From NCBI RefSeq assembly GCF_000559085.1, contig NZ_JALN02000001.1, positions 4,340,001 to 4,404,000 on the forward strand: a stretch of 64,000 nt of DNA, written 5' to 3'. Position 1 is the stretch's first letter. Every line of letters starts with the position of its first letter. Position numbers and translations under genes: made by a program. Positions 27,466 to 36,659 of the stretch are shown here, piece after piece. This DNA is from Mycolicibacterium aromaticivorans JS19b1 = JCM 16368. GTDB taxonomy: Bacteria > Actinomycetota > Actinomycetes > Mycobacteriales > Mycobacteriaceae. The notes beneath the pieces are model-generated. The model made no database searches. It had not been told where the DNA came from and was given only the letters and a program-made list of their open reading frames with translations.

Positions 27466-27483
27466 TTCTCAGCGGTCTCTCAG
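27466..27483 (+). promoter_or_regulatory. TCTCAG direct repeat (box a), uppP/PAP2 intergenic
   Basis: TTCTCAGCGGTCTCTCAG; the two CAG cores are 11 bp apart, as in boxes b-h. The hexamer 14 bp downstream (TGAAAT) does not fit xANNNT, unlike the other boxes; a TATCTT lies at 27500-27505. It is the weakest member of the set and could serve either divergent gene. Confidence 0.4.
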
Positions 27484-27546
27484 TGGCGCTGCTCTGAAAT
27501 ATCTTGGGGACGCCGGTGGTCACCGTTGCTGATTGGATAGTCGAAC

Positions 27547-28425
27547 GTGGAGCATGGTTACGGCGTTGGGACGGCAGGCTTCGGGGTCGTCAGCATCGGT
27601 GTGTTCGTGGTGTTGGCAGTGATCGCGGCGGTGGCGATTGGAACTGCACGACATCCCGAGTGGCGTCAGGCCCTCGCCCGTGTAAGCGACGTGATCCCAA
27701 TCCGCCGGATTTTGGAGTGGACGACGGCGCGGCTTGGGCCGCCTACCTTCTCGCTGCGGACTCGGTTGCAACTGCAGGGCATCGCAGGCGTGGCGCTGAT
27801 CGTAGGTCTGGTCGCCGTCACGGCAATGGCTGTTGGGTTCACCGACCTACTCGACGATGTGCTGGAGGGCGACGGACTGGCGGTTGTCGATCGCCCTTCG
27901 GCGGGCTGGCTGGCCCAACACCGAGACGTGTGGTTGACCCGGGTGCTGATACCGGTCACCCACTGGGGCGGCCCGGCCGGTCAGGCGGTGTGGTTGGTGC
28001 TGGTGTGTGCACTGGCGGCGACGCTCGGCAGATCCTGGCTGCCGGTCCTGATCGGTGCCATCGGTGGCGGGGGCATCACGGCAGTGGCCCTCATCGCCAA
28101 GCATCTGGTCGGCCGACCGCGCCCACCATCGCCCTTCGCACTGATACCCGCGTCGGGTTTCTCGTTTCCCTCCGGTCATGCGACGGGTGCGGCGGCAATC
28201 GGCTTGTTGGCGGCATGGATACTGTGCCGATGGGTCGTTAGACGTTGGGCCGCACAGGTTTTGGTGTGGGCGGCCACCTCCGCCGCGATCGCCCTGATCG
28301 GCTTCTCCCGCTTATACCTGGGCGTTCATTTCGTGACCGATGTCTTCGCGGGGTGGCTGCTCGGAGCGGCTTGGGCTGTGGTGGTCGTGCTCGCCGGGTG
28401 GTGGTGGTCGGCGGTGCGTCGCTAA
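27547..28425 (+). CDS. PAP2-family membrane phosphatase
   Basis: 292 aa, N-terminal anchor plus six hydrophobic segments. The three phosphatase motifs are intact: KHLVGRPRP (about 185-193), FPSGHATG (about 205-212) and SRLYLGVHFVTDV (about 254-266). Members dephosphorylate lipid pyrophosphates (PgpB/BcrC-like) or phosphatidic acid. Placed head-to-head with uppP, it may be a second polyprenyl-pyrophosphatase. The first ~70 residues are an unusual soluble/TM leader. GTG start. Confidence 0.9.
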   Translation: MEHGYGVGTAGFGVVSIGVFVVLAVIAAVAIGTARHPEWRQALARVSDVIPIRRILEWTTARLGPPTFSLRTRLQLQGIAGVALIVGLVAVTAMAVGFTDLLDDVLEGDGLAVVDRPSAGWLAQHRDVWLTRVLIPVTHWGGPAGQAVWLVLVCALAATLGRSWLPVLIGAIGGGGITAVALIAKHLVGRPRPPSPFALIPASGFSFPSGHATGAAAIGLLAAWILCRWVVRRWAAQVLVWAATSAAIALIGFSRLYLGVHFVTDVFAGWLLGAAWAVVVVLAGWWWSAVRR

Positions 28426-28444
28426 CGCACGTGATCCTTGGGCG

Positions 28445-28735
28445 TCAGTCAGTTCGGGGTGGGTCACTCTGGTGTGTCGGAAAACGAGTCGTGAGCGCGG
28501 ACAGCATCTCAATGACGCTGAGTCGGGTCGCGGTCACGGCGCGCAGATCGCCCTGTATTCGGAAAACATCGAGCGATCTGTTGTGGCGCGAGTGCTCGTC
28601 GAGCTGCGCTTGCAGTTTCGCGGCCTGGCCGTCAAGAGCTGTCAGTTCGCGTTCTAATTGCTCGCGGAAGTGGCCGGCCTGGGCTCGGTCAGCGGCCCAA
28701 TACGCGGCGGGCTCCGCAGAATTCTCAGCAGTCAT
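28445..28735 (-). CDS. Small helical hypothetical protein
   Basis: 96 aa; residues 15-80 form an amphipathic, probably coiled-coil helix (HFREQLERELTALDGQAAKL, then QAQLDEHSR). No recognised domain. It is convergent with the PAP2 gene with a 19-bp gap. Codon use and frame look coding. Confidence 0.55.
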   Translation of the reverse strand: MTAENSAEPAAYWAADRAQAGHFREQLERELTALDGQAAKLQAQLDEHSRHNRSLDVFRIQGDLRAVTATRLSVIEMLSALTTRFPTHQSDPPRTD

Positions 28736-28774
28736 CGCCCATGTACGGTAGCCCGCCGCGCACTCCGATATCCG

Positions 28775-28987
28775 CTACGACCCCACAAGCTCCGACAGAC
28801 GGTTGACTGCATGCCGCTCGACAAAGAGTGGGATGAAGTCGCGGATCGGACGGTCATCGAAGCGACCGTACTCTTCGTTGACGGTGCGGTTGACCTGCTC
28901 GCGACCAATTTGGGGGTAAGCAAGTGCCAGGCGCTCGACCAGCTGGTCGATGATGTGTTGCTCGGCCGGTATCCCCACGATGACCAC
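28775..28987 (-). CDS. Three-helix-bundle dimerisation-type small protein
   Basis: 70 aa; LVERLALAYPQIGREQVNRT and VNEEYGRFDDRPIRDFIPLF match a small helical domain widespread in actinobacteria (often called three-helix bundle dimerisation domain). Usually an accessory or regulatory protein of unknown role. GTG start. Confidence 0.65.
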   Translation of the reverse strand: MVIVGIPAEQHIIDQLVERLALAYPQIGREQVNRTVNEEYGRFDDRPIRDFIPLFVERHAVNRLSELVGS

Positions 28988-29091
28988 ATTGCGGGCGCAG
29001 CCGTCTGCAGGTCAAGAGGGCTAAAGACCCCAGTTGGGAGCGCCCGAGGACCGATCTGTTGAACGTCAGCCAGCAGCGAGGCCGAGCGGCG

Positions 29092-29124
29092 TTCAGCGTC
29101 CTCTCAGCACGGTGGTGGGATGCT
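29092..29124 (+). promoter_or_regulatory. Direct-repeat promoter box b, upstream of mspA
   Basis: TTCAGCGTCCTCTCAGC at 29092-29108 (CAG cores 11 bp apart); hexamer GATGCT at 29119-29124, 14 bp after the second CAG. Predicted start of transcription near 29131 gives a ~130-nt leader to the mspA ATG. It lies in the 275-bp gap between the small minus-strand gene and mspA; nothing else is recognised in that gap. Confidence 0.6.
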
Positions 29125-29262
29125 CGCCGCCCGGACGTTCAGTGTTGAGCGCCCGGCCATTGAGCTATCTAGCCGTTCGTGCACTTGCGATCGACAGCTC
29201 GGGAGATTTCCACAGGGTGGCCGGCTTCCAGGTGCGGTCGCGACAAACGGTGACGGAGGAGC

Positions 29263-29901
29263 ATGAAGATCATCGGTCGAGTGTGGGTGGCGATGATCGC
29301 CGCCGTCGCGACACTGTTCGTCGGGACAGGTACCTCGCACGCAGGTTTGGATAATGAGCTGAGTCTGGTCGACGGCGGTGGCCGCACGATGACGATTCAG
29401 CAGTGGGACACCTTCCTCAACGGTGTGTTCCCGTTGGACCGCAACCGGCTGACTCGGGAGTGGTTCCACTCCGGCAAGGCTGTCTACAGCGTGGTCGGCC
29501 CGGGTGCCGACCAGTTCGCGGGCACCTTGGAGCTGGGCTACCAGGTGGGCTTCCCGTGGTCGCTGGGTGTGGGCATCAACTTCAGCTACACCACCCCCAA
29601 CATCCTGCTCGACGATGTAAGCATTTCCCCGAGGAACTTCGCGCCCTTGAACCAGGTGATCACCCCGAACCTGTTCCCGGGTGTGTCGATCTCCGCCGAC
29701 CTGGGCAACGGTCCCGGTATCCAGGAAGTCGCCACGTTCTCCGTCGACGTCTCGGGCCCCAACGGCTCGGTCGCGGTGGCCAACGCCCACGGCACCGTCA
29801 CCGGTGCTGCCGGCGGCGTGCTTCTGCGCCCCTTCGCCCGCCTGATCTCCAAGGCCGGTGACAGCGTCACCACCTACGGCGAACCCTGGAACATGAACTG
29901 A
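29263..29901 (+). CDS. mspA: MspA-family outer-membrane (mycomembrane) porin
   Basis: 212 aa. Signal peptide of 27 residues cut after TSHA, mature protein starting GLDNELSLVDG as in M. smegmatis MspA. The rim and barrel segments QQWDTFLNGVFPLDRNRL, TREWFHSGKA, LGYQVGFPWSLGVGINF, SYTTPN, ITPNLFPGVSISADLGN and the C-terminal GDSVTTYGEPWNMN are nearly those of MspA. Octameric channel for small hydrophilic solutes; limited to fast-growing mycobacteria and relatives. Strong GGAGGAGC ribosome site. Direct-repeat boxes flank the gene on both sides. Confidence 0.95.
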   Translation: MKIIGRVWVAMIAAVATLFVGTGTSHAGLDNELSLVDGGGRTMTIQQWDTFLNGVFPLDRNRLTREWFHSGKAVYSVVGPGADQFAGTLELGYQVGFPWSLGVGINFSYTTPNILLDDVSISPRNFAPLNQVITPNLFPGVSISADLGNGPGIQEVATFSVDVSGPNGSVAVANAHGTVTGAAGGVLLRPFARLISKAGDSVTTYGEPWNMN

Positions 29902-29920
29902 CAAAATTGAAACTGCCCCT

Positions 29921-29992
29921 GCTCAGCGAATTCTCAACACTGTTGTGCCATCGTCGGCATCGTCGGAAAGCGACGAGTCGGGGCCGACCCGT
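29921..29992. repeat. 72-bp block, copy 1 (copy 2 at 39203-39274)
   Basis: 69 of 72 positions identical to 39203-39274, whereas flanking DNA is diverged. It contains direct-repeat box c (CTCAGCGAATTCTCAAC at 29922-29938), hexamer CATCGT (29949-29954), and a nested dyad: TCGTCG/CGACGA (29960-29976, 5-nt loop) inside GTCGGC/GCCGAC (29953-29988). It begins 20 bp after the mspA stop. Confidence 0.9.
29922..29954 (+). promoter_or_regulatory. Direct-repeat promoter box c, between mspA and response regulator 1
   Basis: Repeats with 11-bp spacing and CATCGT 14 bp beyond the second core; predicted transcript start about 29961, immediately at a stable hairpin. The 367-bp gap 29902-30268 otherwise shows no gene. 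Likely autoregulatory promoter of the response regulator, or a site that also acts as mspA attenuator. Confidence 0.55.
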
Positions 29993-30268
29993 GATAAACC
30001 CCTCTGGAAACGATGATTCGGTGGACTGAACCTTTGGGCATCATGCCACCTGTGATGAGTGGCTAAAGGGCGGTAGGTTGACTGCTCTGTTCGGTGGTGA
30101 GGATGGCCGGACGCCGCTCAGCCGATCTGCGCCGACGAGTCATTGCAATCGTCTCGGGTCGGGCAGCACCGCCGGCAGGCAGAAGACCCGGGGGTAAACG
30201 GGCCGCCTCGAATACCGGTCGGTTCGGCTGTATTGGACGAACCGTTCATGGATTTCGTGGAGGACGTT

Positions 30269-30946
30269 GTGCGCATCTTGGTCGTCGAGGACGAGCCGCG
30301 GCTGGCCGAGTTAATTCGTCGCGGTCTGGTGGCCGAGGGCTTCGTCGTGCAATTGGCCGGGGACGGTCGCGTCGGACTCGATGAGGCACTCGGCGGCGGA
30401 TTCGATGTGCTGGTTCTCGACATCATGTTGCCCTCGATGAGCGGCTACGAAATTGTGCGCGAACTGCGCAAGGCCCAGGTGTGGACCCCCGTGCTGATGT
30501 TGTCGGCGAAGGACGGGGAATATGACCTGGCCGATGCATTCGACCTCGGTGCGGATGACTACTTGATCAAGCCATTCTCCTTTGTGGTGCTGATTGCTCG
30601 GTTGCGGGCACTTATGCGCCGCGGCGCACCCGCACGGCCGCCCGTCTTGCGCGTCGACGATCTCGAGCTGGATCCTGCCCGCCACCGAGTGACCCGAGCG
30701 GGCATCGAGGTGGACTTGACGCCTCGCGAGTACGGCGTGCTCGAGTACTTGATGCGGAACGCAGATACGGTCGTCACCAAAGACGAAATACTGAGGGCGG
30801 TGTGGGACGTCAACTACGGAGGGGACGACAACATCGTCGAGGTCTATGTCGGGTATCTACGGCGCAAACTCGATGTACCTTTCGGCACTCAGACCATTCA
30901 TACCGTGCGCGGCGTGGGTTACCGGCTGTCCTCGGCCGGTGCGTAA
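30269..30946 (+). CDS. OmpR/PhoB-family response regulator (system 1)
   Basis: 225 aa. Receiver domain residues 1-~115 with acidic pocket E7/D8, phospho-acceptor Asp51 (VLVLDIMLPS), Thr/Ser switch in LMLSAKDG and conserved Lys in DYLIKPFSF. Winged-helix DNA-binding domain follows (about 130-222: LTPREYGVLEYLMRNADTVV...NIVEVYVGYLRRKLD...TIHTVRGVGYRL). GTG 30269 is chosen for its GTGGAGGA site 4-5 nt upstream; ATG 30248 would add seven residues. It overlaps the convergent kinase gene by 28 bp at the 3' end. About 60% identical by eye to the regulator at 39446. Confidence 0.92.
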   Translation: MRILVVEDEPRLAELIRRGLVAEGFVVQLAGDGRVGLDEALGGGFDVLVLDIMLPSMSGYEIVRELRKAQVWTPVLMLSAKDGEYDLADAFDLGADDYLIKPFSFVVLIARLRALMRRGAPARPPVLRVDDLELDPARHRVTRAGIEVDLTPREYGVLEYLMRNADTVVTKDEILRAVWDVNYGGDDNIVEVYVGYLRRKLDVPFGTQTIHTVRGVGYRLSSAGA

Positions 30947-32340
30947 CTGTGGGTGTCGGCGGGCAGCGTCACCGTGACGCACGCCCCGCCTCCTGAATTT
31001 CCGATGCTGACGGTGCCATGGTGAGCGGCCACGATTTCGGCAACGATGGCCAACCCGAGGCCGCTACCACCAGCATCGCGGGTTCGGGCGGCATCGAGGC
31101 GGACGAACCGTTCAAACACCCGCTCGCGCTGGTCGGCTGGGATGCCCGGGCCGTCGTCGGCGATGCGTATGACGGCGGTGTCTCTCACTCGCTCACAAAC
31201 GAGTTCGACAGTGCTGTGGGCATGCCGGGCCGCGTTGTCAACCAGATTACGCACCACGCGCGCGAGCTGTCTGCGGTCGCCGCTGACCCGGACGGCGCCG
31301 ATCCGCGCCTGCACCGTCAATCGCGGGTTCCCTTGGAGGCGAACCTTTTCGGAGGCGATGATGTCGTCGATGTCGACATTGTCGGTGCGGATAGCAAGTT
31401 GATGTTCATCGGCGCGGGCTAAGAGCAGTAGGTCGTCCACCAAGTCGCGCATGCGGCGGGCTTCAGGAATCAATGTCTGGTCGACGAGTTCGGAGTCGAG
31501 CAGATCGGGTCGATTGTGGGCCAGCTCCAGCGCGGTGCTGATCGCCGACAACGGACTGCGCAACTCATGGGACACATCGGAAATGAACCTGCGCTGTGCG
31601 CTATGACCGGCCTGCAGCCGAGTCAGCATGTGGTTCATGGTCTGTGCCAGATGGGCGATCTCGTCGCCGGTCGGTGGCACGGGAACGCGTTCGTCGAGTT
31701 GTTCGGTACTGATCGTGTCGACACGAGCGCGGATGCGTTCGACGGGATGTAGCGCCCGCCCCACCAGGAAGTAGGTCGCCCAAGCGACTAGCGCAACTAC
31801 GAGCGGTCCGCTGACGGCCAACAACATTCCGACGGTAGCCACCGTCGTTTCGACGGGTTCACGATCCCCGCCGACGAGGACGGTGACCGGTCCCGACGGA
31901 GTTGCTGCGCCGCGCGCAGTGACCCATAAGTCGCCGCGGTCGCCGGGCAACTGGATGCGCCCGAGTCTCACGGTTTGCCCGGGTGGCACAGCCACAGGCG
32001 CAATAGGTGACTTGGGGGCTCCGGCTGACGCGAGCCGGACCGCGCCCCGATCGTCGAGGACCTGAATGAGACCGACCTGGCCGTCGGTACTCAACAGCCC
32101 GGGGTCGAGTTCGGCGGGGCCGTCGGTGCGCATTTGTTCGACGAGTTGACCGGCGCGTGTCTGAGCCGCAGCTTGGGTGGATCGCTGCAATGTGTTGTAG
32201 AGGACGAACAGCATGGCTGCCGATGCGGCGCCCAGCCCAAGCGCCACCATGACGGCGGCCGCTACGGCCGATCGGGTTCGCACCGACCAGCGCGACAGCC
32301 GGCTCGCCACCGTGATCAGTCTTGCACGATCCGTCGTCAA
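30919..32340 (-). CDS. Membrane sensor histidine kinase (system 1)
   Basis: 473 aa. Two transmembrane segments (about 22-47 and 168-192) bracket a ~120-residue extracytoplasmic sensor; HAMP follows (LHPVERIRARVDTISTEQLD), then HisKA with the phospho-His in FISDVSHELRSPLSAI (about 255-265) and HATPase (NLVDNAARHAHS...DDGPGIP...GGSGLGLAIV). The gene is transcribed toward the response-regulator gene, not with it, and their 3' ends overlap. TTG 32340 is used; GTG 32310 is an equally plausible start. No sensor fold is recognised. Confidence 0.9.
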   Translation of the reverse strand: MTTDRARLITVASRLSRWSVRTRSAVAAAVMVALGLGAASAAMLFVLYNTLQRSTQAAAQTRAGQLVEQMRTDGPAELDPGLLSTDGQVGLIQVLDDRGAVRLASAGAPKSPIAPVAVPPGQTVRLGRIQLPGDRGDLWVTARGAATPSGPVTVLVGGDREPVETTVATVGMLLAVSGPLVVALVAWATYFLVGRALHPVERIRARVDTISTEQLDERVPVPPTGDEIAHLAQTMNHMLTRLQAGHSAQRRFISDVSHELRSPLSAISTALELAHNRPDLLDSELVDQTLIPEARRMRDLVDDLLLLARADEHQLAIRTDNVDIDDIIASEKVRLQGNPRLTVQARIGAVRVSGDRRQLARVVRNLVDNAARHAHSTVELVCERVRDTAVIRIADDGPGIPADQRERVFERFVRLDAARTRDAGGSGLGLAIVAEIVAAHHGTVSIGNSGGGACVTVTLPADTHSYAPAEDSR

Positions 32341-32569
32341 CTCCGGGCTGCCTTCAACCGGGGGAGATCCGTAAGCACCTGCACTTGCCGTGCCTCCTCG
32401 TTGTCAGACTGGCGCTGTCAGCCGTGCCGCGGCCGGTTCCGCGCCTGCAACGGCGGCGCGAGGTCGTGATGGTCGATTCTTCGGCACCGATGACCACACG
32501 GCCGGATGATCATGCTGATTCGTCTGAGCCCGCACACCCCGATCGGTGAATCGGTCCGTTCTATACGGG

Positions 32570-35227
32570 TCATTGGTCGCGAATGAGTCCGCGCGCAGGG
32601 TGGCGGGCGAACAGAACCACCGCTCCGGCACTGACTGCGACCAGAGCCCCGACCGTCACCGCCGCGGTGGCCCCCAGGTAGGCCCACGGAACGGCCACGG
32701 TGTGGGGCGGCGGGTCGAACACCCCGCTCAATACTTTGACCAGCATCACCGACAGGACTGAACCGGTGAGCCCACCGGCCACGATCCCGAAGGTGGTCAG
32801 AACCGCGGTTTCACTGAACACCATCGCGCGCAGGTGGCCACTGCGGGCGCCCAGCGCCGAAAACAGGGCGTAGATGCGGCGTCTGTCGCTCAGACCGAGT
32901 CCCAGTACGAGCGCGCCCGCCCCGACTGCCAGCACCAGCGCGAAGGATAGTTCGATGCGGGTCAGCCCCGACAGGTCCACTGCGGTCAGGCTGGACCCGA
33001 CTTCGGCCCGCACTGCGTTGATGTCGGTCACGGTCGCCGCGGTCCCCACTGCGGCGCGTATGCGGGCCGCGGCCGCGGAGGTGTCGCGGCCGCCAGTATC
33101 GATCAAATAGACGTTGGGGGCCGCCGTGCCGGTGTGCGCGGCGAGGTAGTCGGCGTTGGCAACCAGGAAGCTGTCCTTGGGGGCGGTGGGAAACTCGGTG
33201 ACAACCCCGGCGTAGCGGAAGGTGACTGGACGTGGTTGTTGGGTGGAGGCGTCGATGATGCGCAACGTCACGTGGTCGCCGAGACGTAGCTGGAAGTCGT
33301 GCACCGTTTCCGCCGAGAGCAAGATCGAGTCGGGCTTGGTGACCAGAGCGTTCATCTGCGCCCTTGCGGTCGATTGCGGAAAGTAGCTGTCCTGCAGTGC
33401 GGTTGCACGAGTGATCGAGTCCGGGCGCACCCCGTAGAGATCTTGCAAGTCGGTGCCGATGTAGGCGAACCGGTGCGCCATCGGTTCCACCGCACGCACC
33501 CCGGGGACCGCGGCGAGCCTGCTGGTGACTTCCGCGGGTAACGGTGCTGTCGCAGTCACGGTGACATCGGCACCGTTGGTCAGTTGGGCGTCGACTTCGG
33601 CCTGATGGCGGTAGGTGGCGTTGAATGTCGCCGTGGACACCGCGAACGAAACCGCCAAGGCGAGCATCACGATGGCACCCACCAGCGTGCGGCGCGCACG
33701 GGATATACCTGAGGCGATGGTGCCCGCCAAGTCACCGGCGAAAGGCCGCAGGGCCGAGGCGATCAGAGGGCGGCCGCTGCCGAGCAGCAGGTCGGCCAGC
33801 CGCCAGGTGAGCAGCCCGGCGCCGATCCACAGCAGCGCCGGGCCGGCGAACGCCCAGTAGGAGACCGAGATCGCTGGCACCCCTTCGGGGGCCAATACCA
33901 GCTGATACCCGCGTCCTGTGGTGGCGTGGAACACCACCGCCGCGCCACCCAGGATGATGCCGTCGATGCCCAACCGTGCCCAGACCGGCATGCTGCGTGT
34001 GTCCAGGCGCGACCGCGCGTCGGCGACGGTTCGTGCGCGCACCTCGCGCCTTAACGGCACCAGCACGGCCGCGGCCGCCACCGCCATCCCGGCCGCCGTT
34101 GCGGCCGCCGGCCACTCCACGGCGGCCGCGACCGTGCTTCCGAACCGAGGCGACCCGAAGGCCAGCCAGTTGACCGCCGCTGCGACGGCCAGCCCGGCCA
34201 CCGCCCCGACCCCGCCGATCGCAGCCACCTCGGCAGCGGCCAACCCCAACAGCTGGGGAGTGGAGGCCCCCCGCGCCCTCAGCAAGGTCTGCTCGGCGCG
34301 GCGTCGGTCGGCGCCGGCGGCCGTGACAGTCGCGGTCAGCAGGGCGGCCAACACGGCACCGGGCAGCCCGAGGAACACGAACAGTACCTTCGCATAGGCG
34401 GCATCACTGCGGGCGGCGTCCAGCGCCGCACCGAGGTTGTCGCCGACGAGCACGGCCCCGGCGCTGCGCGCTTCCAGGTTGCGTGCCGCGGCACGCACTG
34501 TCGTGTAGGCGCTGCCGGGGTCGGCCGGAAGGGCATGGGCGCGTCGTAGATGGATCTGGGTGGAAAGTAGATCCGGGCGGCTGGCAGCCAGTGGATCGAA
34601 CAGCTTGTGCCACTGCGTTTCTGGAAGCAGCACCACGTTGTCGGGCGGTGCGGCCGGCTGCGCGGTCGGTGCAGCACCGACTGTTTGGAACAATGAATTC
34701 GCCTGCGGCAGTTCTACGATCCCGGCCACGGTCACCGCAGCGGCAGGCAGTCCGGCACGACCGATGTTGATCGTGTCACCCGGAGCTACGTGCAGGTTGG
34801 CCGCGGTCTGCTGAGCCAACAGCACACCGGCGCCCGCACCGGTCAAGGTGCGGATCTGGTTTGGGAACAGGTTTCGGTAAGTCGACGGGACGCCTAGCAC
34901 GACACCGGGGCCGGTGGTTTGTGTGCTGCCTGCGACAGTGGCCGACAACCCAACGGTTTTGGCGAATTCGACCCGCGCGTGGGCCCTCACGCCGGCTGTG
35001 GCGGTTACGAGTCGGGCTGCGGCCGCGACGTCAGCGCCGGGGGTGAACTGGACCTGCCAGTCCACAGCCACACTGTGCACCGCGCGTTGAGTCATCGTGG
35101 CTTGTGAGGTGGCCAGAAACGATCCCAACGTGGCGATCAAGGCGACCGCGACCGCGACCCCGGCGGAGGCCCCGACGACGCGGGCACGTTGACGGCGCAG
35201 CAAACCGGTGAGCCACACCGCGATCAT
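32570..35227 (-). CDS. FtsX-like ABC transporter permease (LolC/MacB type)
   Basis: 885 aa. An N-terminal TM helix (VGASAGVAVAVALIATLGSF), a large periplasmic-type domain (about 50-250), a block of TM helices, a second periplasmic domain (about 545-740) and C-terminal FtsX core TMs: a duplicated FtsX arrangement as in mycobacterial lipid/lipoprotein or peptide exporters of the MacB class. These couple ATP hydrolysis to extraction or efflux of envelope substrates. ATG 35227 overlaps the stop of the preceding ATPase (ATGA). The substrate is unknown. Confidence 0.9.
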   Translation of the reverse strand: MIAVWLTGLLRRQRARVVGASAGVAVAVALIATLGSFLATSQATMTQRAVHSVAVDWQVQFTPGADVAAAARLVTATAGVRAHARVEFAKTVGLSATVAGSTQTTGPGVVLGVPSTYRNLFPNQIRTLTGAGAGVLLAQQTAANLHVAPGDTINIGRAGLPAAAVTVAGIVELPQANSLFQTVGAAPTAQPAAPPDNVVLLPETQWHKLFDPLAASRPDLLSTQIHLRRAHALPADPGSAYTTVRAAARNLEARSAGAVLVGDNLGAALDAARSDAAYAKVLFVFLGLPGAVLAALLTATVTAAGADRRRAEQTLLRARGASTPQLLGLAAAEVAAIGGVGAVAGLAVAAAVNWLAFGSPRFGSTVAAAVEWPAAATAAGMAVAAAAVLVPLRREVRARTVADARSRLDTRSMPVWARLGIDGIILGGAAVVFHATTGRGYQLVLAPEGVPAISVSYWAFAGPALLWIGAGLLTWRLADLLLGSGRPLIASALRPFAGDLAGTIASGISRARRTLVGAIVMLALAVSFAVSTATFNATYRHQAEVDAQLTNGADVTVTATAPLPAEVTSRLAAVPGVRAVEPMAHRFAYIGTDLQDLYGVRPDSITRATALQDSYFPQSTARAQMNALVTKPDSILLSAETVHDFQLRLGDHVTLRIIDASTQQPRPVTFRYAGVVTEFPTAPKDSFLVANADYLAAHTGTAAPNVYLIDTGGRDTSAAAARIRAAVGTAATVTDINAVRAEVGSSLTAVDLSGLTRIELSFALVLAVGAGALVLGLGLSDRRRIYALFSALGARSGHLRAMVFSETAVLTTFGIVAGGLTGSVLSVMLVKVLSGVFDPPPHTVAVPWAYLGATAAVTVGALVAVSAGAVVLFARHPARGLIRDQ

Positions 35228-35949
35228 CCTTGGTCCTGACTGCCGGTGGCAACGCGTAAGCGGCCGTCGCGCATCGTCCACTGACTGGTCAGCCGCCTGG
35301 CCACCACGGGGTCGTGAGTGGACACGATCAGCGCAGCGCTCAGATCGTCGGCGGCGCGCAGCAAGACGTCGATCACCATCGCGGCGGCGGCGTGGTCGAG
35401 TTGGCCGGTGGGTTCATCTGCCAGGATCAGCCGCGGTGTGTCGGCCAGGGCGCGGGCAATGGCGACGCGTTGCGCCTGCCCGCCTGATAGCGCGTCGGGT
35501 AACGCCTCGCTCAGGGCGTCGATGCCGAGCCTGGCCAGCGCTTCGTGAGCGCGGTCGGTGGCGACGCGCTCTGAGAAGCCGGCGAATAGCATTGGCAGGC
35601 GAACATTTTCGATCACATCGAGGTTGGGCGCCAAACTGCGGCCCTGGAATACCAGACCCACCTTTTGACGGGCCGCGTTGGACTCAGTGCACAACCATCT
35701 GACGGTTCCTGCGGTGGGTTCATCCAGACCGGCCAGCAGGTGTAACAGGGTGGACTTGCCCGATCCCGACGGCCCCGTCAACGCGATACGGTCATGGCAG
35801 GAAATCGCCACGGTCACACCGCGCACGGCCACCACAGTTCCAGTGCCCGAACCGAAGCAGCGCGTCAGCCGCTGGGTGCATACGACGGTCGACTCGTTCA
35901 CTCCCGGTGCTGCCTGCATTGGTACATCTGCCTTGCGGACGTTCTTCAC
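35224..35949 (-). CDS. ABC transporter ATP-binding protein (LolD-like), second of two
   Basis: 241 aa. Walker [10 protein letters not shown] (about 49-57), signature [16 protein letters not shown] (about 144-159) and Walker [13 protein letters not shown] (about 164-175) are all intact. GTG start overlaps the stop of the upstream ATPase and its stop overlaps the permease ATG, so the three are translated as a unit. Two different ATPases with one long permease suggests a heterodimeric motor. Confidence 0.92.
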   Translation of the reverse strand: MKNVRKADVPMQAAPGVNESTVVCTQRLTRCFGSGTGTVVAVRGVTVAISCHDRIALTGPSGSGKSTLLHLLAGLDEPTAGTVRWLCTESNAARQKVGLVFQGRSLAPNLDVIENVRLPMLFAGFSERVATDRAHEALARLGIDALSEALPDALSGGQAQRVAIARALADTPRLILADEPTGQLDHAAAAMVIDVLLRAADDLSAALIVSTHDPVVARRLTSQWTMRDGRLRVATGSQDQG

Positions 35950-36659
35950 GACATGACCTGTCCGTCGCAGAGGGTGATAACCCGGTCGGCGCTCGCGGCG
36001 ACCGCCGAGCTATGGCTGGCGATGATGATCGCGGTCCCGCCCGTAGCCAGCTCCCGCAGTACGCGCAAAACGTCGGCTTCGGTTGCGGTGTCGAGCTCTC
36101 CGGTTGGTTCATCGGCCAGCACCACCGCCGGATCATTGGCAAGCGCGACAGCCAGCCCGGCTCGTGCCAGCTCCCCGCCCGACAGCTGCTCCGGGTACGC
36201 ATCGGCGCGTTCGGCGATACCCAGCGATGCCAGCAGCATCGTCGGGTGATTGCGGACGCTGCGCCCGTCGACTCGTTGGACCAACCGCACGTTCTGTTCA
36301 ATGGTCAATGGCATCAACAAGTTTCGATCCTGATACACCAGTCCGACGTGACGGGAGCGAAGCGCACAACGCATCCGTTCGGACTGATGACTGATCCGCT
36401 GCCCCAGTAGCCGAACGGTGCCGCCGTCAGGTTCGTCAAGGCCGGCCAGACAGCCCAGCAGAGTGGATTTACCCGAGCCGGATGGACCGACCACCGCGAC
36501 CACCTCACCGGGGTTCAGCGTCAGCGACACCCCACGCAGTGCCAGTGTCTCCTCGTCGCCGGCGCGGAAGAACCGGTACAGCGAGGCGGCCTCCATGACC
36601 GGCGCGCTGTCCTGGACGCCCGTATGGGAACGGGGCTGTACCGCTGGTGGCGTGCTCAC
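35946..36659 (-). CDS. ABC transporter ATP-binding protein (LolD-like), first of two
   Basis: 237 aa. Walker [10 protein letters not shown] (about 58-66), signature LSGGELARAGLAVALA (about 156-171), Walker B VVLADEPTGELD (about 176-187). GTG 36659 is chosen because it overlaps the lipoprotein stop (GTGA) and leaves the usual N-terminus; an upstream in-frame ATG at 36695 lies inside the lipoprotein gene. Paralogous to the following ATPase. Confidence 0.9.
   Translation of the reverse strand: MSTPPAVQPRSHTGVQDSAPVMEAASLYRFFRAGDEETLALRGVSLTLNPGEVVAVVGPSGSGKSTLLGCLAGLDEPDGGTVRLLGQRISHQSERMRCALRSRHVGLVYQDRNLLMPLTIEQNVRLVQRVDGRSVRNHPTMLLASLGIAERADAYPEQLSGGELARAGLAVALANDPAVVLADEPTGELDTATEADVLRVLRELATGGTAIIIASHSSAVAASADRVITLCDGQVMS

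Noticed and set aside
32404-32421. TCAG...TCAG repeat upstream of kinase 1
   Set aside because: Spacing is 14 bp, not 11, and no xANNNT hexamer at the fixed distance.
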